Below are positions 62,729 to 64,000 of a stretch of DNA of 64,000 nucleotides, one piece after another. The stretch is from Planctomycetaceae bacterium (GTDB lineage: Bacteria; Planctomycetota; Phycisphaerae; UBA1845; UTPLA1): positions 620,001 through 684,000 of the forward strand of contig CP030884.1 of NCBI GenBank assembly GCA_006969385.1, read 5' to 3'. A program made the translations under genes and the position numbers. The notes under the pieces were generated by a model. It worked only from the letters and a program-made list of their open reading frames with translations, was not told the origin of the DNA and searched no databases. Position 1 is the stretch's first letter. Each line of letters begins with the position of its first letter.

Positions 62729-63970
62729 CTACGCGTTAGGTTCCGCCGACAATAGCGCCGGCGCGATGCGTTCCATGGCCCAGTCGATCTCGCTTTGTTC
62801 AATCACCAGCGGCGGCGCGAAGCGAATCACGTCTTCGTGGGCATCCTTACATAAGATGCCGGCTTCCATAAACTTCTCGCAGAACCAGCGTGCCTTCGGG
62901 TAGTTCGATTTGATCTGCACACCAATCAGCAAGCCGCGACCGCGAATCTCTTGCACCGCCGGCGCGCCGACAGCTTTAAGCTTATTACGGAAGTGTTCGC
63001 CCAACTCGGTCGCGCGCTCGGCCAAACCGTCGTTCTTGATCATGTCCATCGCCACGCGACTGACGGCGCAACACAACGGATTGCCGCCGAACGTCGAACC
63101 ATGGTCGCCGGGGCGGAAGACATCCATCACCTCGCGGCGCGACACAACAGCCGAAATCGGCACGATGCCGCCGCCCAAAGCCTTGCCCAAACACATGGCA
63201 TCAGGCCGCGCATCTTCGCCTTCGTGCTGCCAGGCGAAGTGATACCCCGTGCGACACAATCCGGTTTGCACTTCATCAACAATGAACAAAACGTTGTGCT
63301 TGGTACAAATCTCGCGCAGTTGCTTTAGGTAGCCATCGGGCGGCACGATGATGCCGTTTTCCGCCTGAATCGGCTCAACCACCACAGCCACCGTGTTCTC
63401 GGTAATCGCAGCCTCAAACGCTGCGGCATCACCGAACGGCACCAAGGGAAAGCCGGGCGTGTAAGGACCAAAGCCCTGTCGATATTGTTCGTCGGTGCTA
63501 AAGCTAATGATGGTCGTGGTGCGACCGTGGAAATTGCCTTTGGCCATGATGATCTCGGCCTTATTGTCAGCAACACCCTTCTTTTCGTATCCCCACTTGC
63601 GCGCCATCTTGATGGCCGTTTCGCATGCTTCGGCACCGCTGTTCATCGGCAGCGCCGCATCGAAGCCGGATAGGTCGCACAAGTCTTTGCACCACGGACC
63701 GATCTGATCGTTATGAAAGGCGCGCGACGTGAGCGTGACTTTGTTCAACTGCTTGGTTGCCGCCGTGATCAAACGCTCGTGCGAATAGCCGAAGTTCAAC
63801 GCCGAATAAGCGGCCAACATATCTAGATATTTGTTGCCCTCGACGTCGTGCACCCACGCGCCCTCGCCCGATTCGATCACGACGGGAAGCGGATGATAAT
63901 TGTGGGCGCCGTACTGGTCGTTGAGCCGCAAGTGTTCGGCGGTTTTCATGTCGGTTGCGGTGGTGCTCAT
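62729..63970 (-). CDS. rocD: Ornithine aminotransferase
   Basis: 413 residues from ATG 63970 (MSTTATDMK), with AGGA 4 bases upstream; an ATG five codons earlier (63985) is also in frame. Class III PLP aminotransferase: YLDMLAAYSALNFGYSHERL, SGAEACETAIKMARKWG, GNFHGRTTTIISFSTD, FIVDEVQTGLCRTG (PLP Asp) and MCLGKALGGGIVPISAVV (Schiff-base Lys) are present, and VVEPIQAENGIIVPPDGYL is intact. It converts ornithine and 2-oxoglutarate to glutamate semialdehyde and glutamate. Together with the ankyrin-OTC it places two ornithine-using enzymes 1.7 kb apart. Confidence 0.95.
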   Translation of the reverse strand: MSTTATDMKTAEHLRLNDQYGAHNYHPLPVVIESGEGAWVHDVEGNKYLDMLAAYSALNFGYSHERLITAATKQLNKVTLTSRAFHNDQIGPWCKDLCDLSGFDAALPMNSGAEACETAIKMARKWGYEKKGVADNKAEIIMAKGNFHGRTTTIISFSTDEQYRQGFGPYTPGFPLVPFGDAAAFEAAITENTVAVVVEPIQAENGIIVPPDGYLKQLREICTKHNVLFIVDEVQTGLCRTGYHFAWQHEGEDARPDAMCLGKALGGGIVPISAVVSRREVMDVFRPGDHGSTFGGNPLCCAVSRVAMDMIKNDGLAERATELGEHFRNKLKAVGAPAVQEIRGRGLLIGVQIKSNYPKARWFCEKFMEAGILCKDAHEDVIRFAPPLVIEQSEIDWAMERIAPALLSAEPNA

Positions 63971-64000
63971 CTTGTCCTCATTCACACGGGCGTGGTCGTT

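Overview
The window looks like chromosomal DNA of a Planctomycetota-type bacterium. This is inferred from content, not from a database match. The signs are two PEP-CTERM exported proteins, secreted proteins with dockerin-like EF-hand modules, a giant Ser/Thr kinase with TPRs, a DUF4198/Kelch/YHS metal-binding exported protein, a CHAD protein, a pseudopilin with a huge repeat tail, and many short GGTGCC/GGCACC-flanked hairpins in nearly every intergenic gap. No rRNA, tRNA, CRISPR array or prophage was found. Mobile DNA is limited to one IS5-like element, a restriction-modification pair and small non-coding repeats.

Layout. 1-6.1 kb: end of an unknown membrane protein, an ABC-F ATPase, a TauE/SafE permease, then on the minus strand a BtpA-family protein, an exported nuclease-like protein, a GroES-like co-chaperonin and a small lipoprotein. 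6.2-17.3 kb (minus): nuoG-H-I-J-K-L-M-N, the membrane arm plus the NuoG and NuoI iron-sulfur subunits of respiratory complex I; nuoA-F are not here. Its gaps, and even the 3' end of nuoM, carry hairpin repeats. 17.3-23.4 kb: repeat-rich stretch with a sensor histidine kinase whose C-terminal tail is repeat-derived, a creatininase-family hydrolase, a small gene bracketed by two direct copies of a 125-bp repeat, and an AbgT-family transporter.

23.4-40.6 kb: surface and regulatory genes: a secreted metzincin-like protease with a dockerin module, a second dockerin protein, CHAD, a MddA/NnrU-like membrane methyltransferase, a SEC-C gene broken into three frames, PEP-CTERM proteins, a PQQ-type propeller lipoprotein and a 1071-residue TPR kinase. 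41-47 kb: a RimK-type ligase carrying a TrkA-C/RCK_C domain, a type II restriction-modification pair in A+T-richer DNA, and serS.

47-64 kb: an FG-GAP protein, a DUF4198-Kelch-YHS protein behind a Fur-like palindrome, a pseudopilin with 76-residue tandem repeats, an Asp-tail lipoprotein, recA behind a nested palindromic operator candidate, a macrodomain protein, a cyclodeaminase-type protein, an intact IS5-like element, an ankyrin-ornithine carbamoyltransferase fusion, a two-gene nucleotidyltransferase module and ornithine aminotransferase (rocD). The last group puts two ornithine-consuming enzymes within 4.4 kb of each other.

Best candidates for something undescribed: the pseudopilin-repeat protein, the ankyrin-OTC fusion, the metal-protein/Fur-like palindrome pair, the SEC-C gene needing two +1 shifts at identical CGC-TTT sites, and the hairpin family that has entered the ends of coding genes.
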